Source of the DNA: Pachypanchax playfairii
Lineage: Eukaryota; Chordata; Actinopteri; Cyprinodontiformes; Aplocheilidae
DNA length: 64,000 nt
Direction: 5' to 3'
Assembly (NCBI GenBank): GCA_006937955.1
Contig: SSNP01000006.1
Location: 6,566,997-6,630,996 of the forward strand
Below the pieces are notes generated by a model. That model was not told where the DNA came from and searched no databases. It saw only the letters and a list, made by a program, of their open reading frames with translations. The position numbers and the translations under genes were made by a program. Below, piece after piece: positions 62,651-64,000 of this stretch. How positions within the stretch are numbered: position 1 is the first letter of the stretch; each line of letters begins with the position of its first letter.

Positions 62651-64000
62651 AAAATCCCCGTCTAGATTTTTACGAGTGGAAACAGGCACGAATTCTAACC
62701 TTCACTCAGTTACAGTTCTAACTCCAAACATCCCGTTTATACTGAGAAGTAGTAAAAACCCTTAAATAATAAATCAAAGAAATTTGTGTCCATCATCCTG
62801 TTATTAATATTTAAACACAATTTCAGGGAGATTAATGGTCTGTGGCATAATAAAAACTATGTTCTACTTAGACTAATAATAAATCACAAGACTGTTTCGC
62901 AACATTAAAAAGTGGCGTGTATGTTCGTACACGTCGAGTCTAAAAACAGCCACTTTAATCCTCGAGCTAAACATTTAAACTCTTCAAAAGCCTCCGGAGA
63001 TCTGATGGATTTCTCTGAACTTAAATTGAAAGTTGAACATAAAATGCACCTTGTATGAAGATGCAACCTCGTACACGTTATAGTTTTATTTGAGCAGAGG
63101 AATGGAACGAGATTGTAAAACGCCATAATCTCAGTTTATCAAACATCTTGGTTCTGTAACCCACAACGTGCCTTTTGTCCTTCGAATAACAAGTAACAAC
63201 AACCTGCGACCAGCTTTCATCACTCTGCTTTGTTCGCCGCTACAGATCAACAATGAGTCAAGTAATCCAGCATTAAGAAATAAACCAGCAGCTGTTCCTG
63301 CATTTAAATTATAATCCAGATTATCACTGCACAATGCATCGAAAACATCATTACTCGCAGCAGGGCGACAAATTCTGAGCTCCACTCCTTTGAGTTCCAG
63401 AGGTCAACAGCTCTGGTCATCCGGATCTCCCACCCAATGCACACACTGAATCATCAGACTAATTAAATCTGGCAATATTTTCCTTATCGACCACACCTGT
63501 GCACACTTAGCCGTAGCAGCAGCTGATTCATCAGATCACTGTGCAGAAATACCGTTCTTCTAAATATACTTTTTATTTTTTACTGTAGTGATTAACAGGA
63601 AGTTTATTTTGAAATTAAGCAATAATGTCATATTTTGTCAAATGGGGGATAAAACCTCCTCAGCTTCTATATAATATATAAATTAGAAGCAGGTGATGTA
63701 AAAAAAACACAGTCCCAAAAGAAATCCACACAGTATATGTCATAGAATTTAGGCCAAAAAGCATATCTATGACCCAGTTTAATTCCTGGTCTGCAGCTCG
63801 TTGGAACGCCAATGAACCGTTCTCTGCAATTAGGCTGCATGCAGGTGAGCATTGGGTTACCTGCACATGATCTACCTGTACCTTCTGTATCAGCTTACAC
63901 CCCCTCCCAAAAAAAATACTGTGACTCATCTAATGAGGTATACATTTTCCACCGTGACATCACCTTTACAGAAGAGTTTAAAATAAACACAAAACTTCCT
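62651..64000. other. Non-coding stretch at window edge
   Basis: AT-rich, with no recognised exon, RNA gene or bounded repeat. Confidence 0.45.

Noticed and set aside
63040..63075. Possible tesk1 exon 1 end (minus strand EVASSYK before gt)
   Set aside because: Upstream residues do not resemble the TESK glycine loop in any frame.

Overview
This is 64 kb of a vertebrate nuclear genome, almost certainly a teleost fish. Evidence: intron-rich genes with vertebrate splice signals, two proteins recognisable to the last exon (PIK3C3/VPS34 and TESK1), a fish-type Tc1 transposon, tRNA-derived SINEs, hAT copies and many TTAA-flanked MITEs. It looks like a percomorph-type genome, but the species cannot be told from sequence alone. 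Bacterial-style features (operons, RBS, CRISPR) are absent.

Layout. (1) 1784-15190, plus strand: the complete pik3c3 gene, 25 coding exons encoding about 876 aa, the class III phosphatidylinositol 3-kinase of autophagy and endosomal sorting. (2) 15191-21748: intergenic, with a decayed Tc1 transposase, a microsatellite-bracketed repeat, and an apparently intact 1.6-kb Tc1 element nested inside a MITE. (3) 21749-27353, minus strand: a complete seven-exon class II cytokine receptor gene (315 aa, one membrane span, 55-residue tail). (4) 27354-30200: hAT element with 8-bp target duplications and a BED-finger exon, then a MITE. (5) 30200-45259, minus strand: tesk1, nine coding exons from inside the kinase N-lobe to the stop; the first coding exon was not found. 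(6) 45260-64000: probably tesk1 intron 1 and/or intergenic DNA, with no recognised host exon; it holds MITEs, hAT copies and other inverted-repeat elements.

The genes do not form a functional unit: pik3c3 runs toward the receptor and tesk1, which share the minus strand. The most striking non-genic pattern is that at least seven sequence-unrelated MITE families all begin TTAAAG at the TTAA flank, as in T2/Kolobok-type elements, and together occupy roughly 9 kb. Several insertions are nested cleanly enough to order events: Tc1 into a MITE, a LINE into a hAT copy with a 16-bp duplication, a SINE into a tandem repeat, and a MADF-bearing Harbinger-like piece into a tandem repeat.

Exon boundaries were set by hand from splice consensus, reading phase and remembered family sequences. 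No alignment or database search was run.
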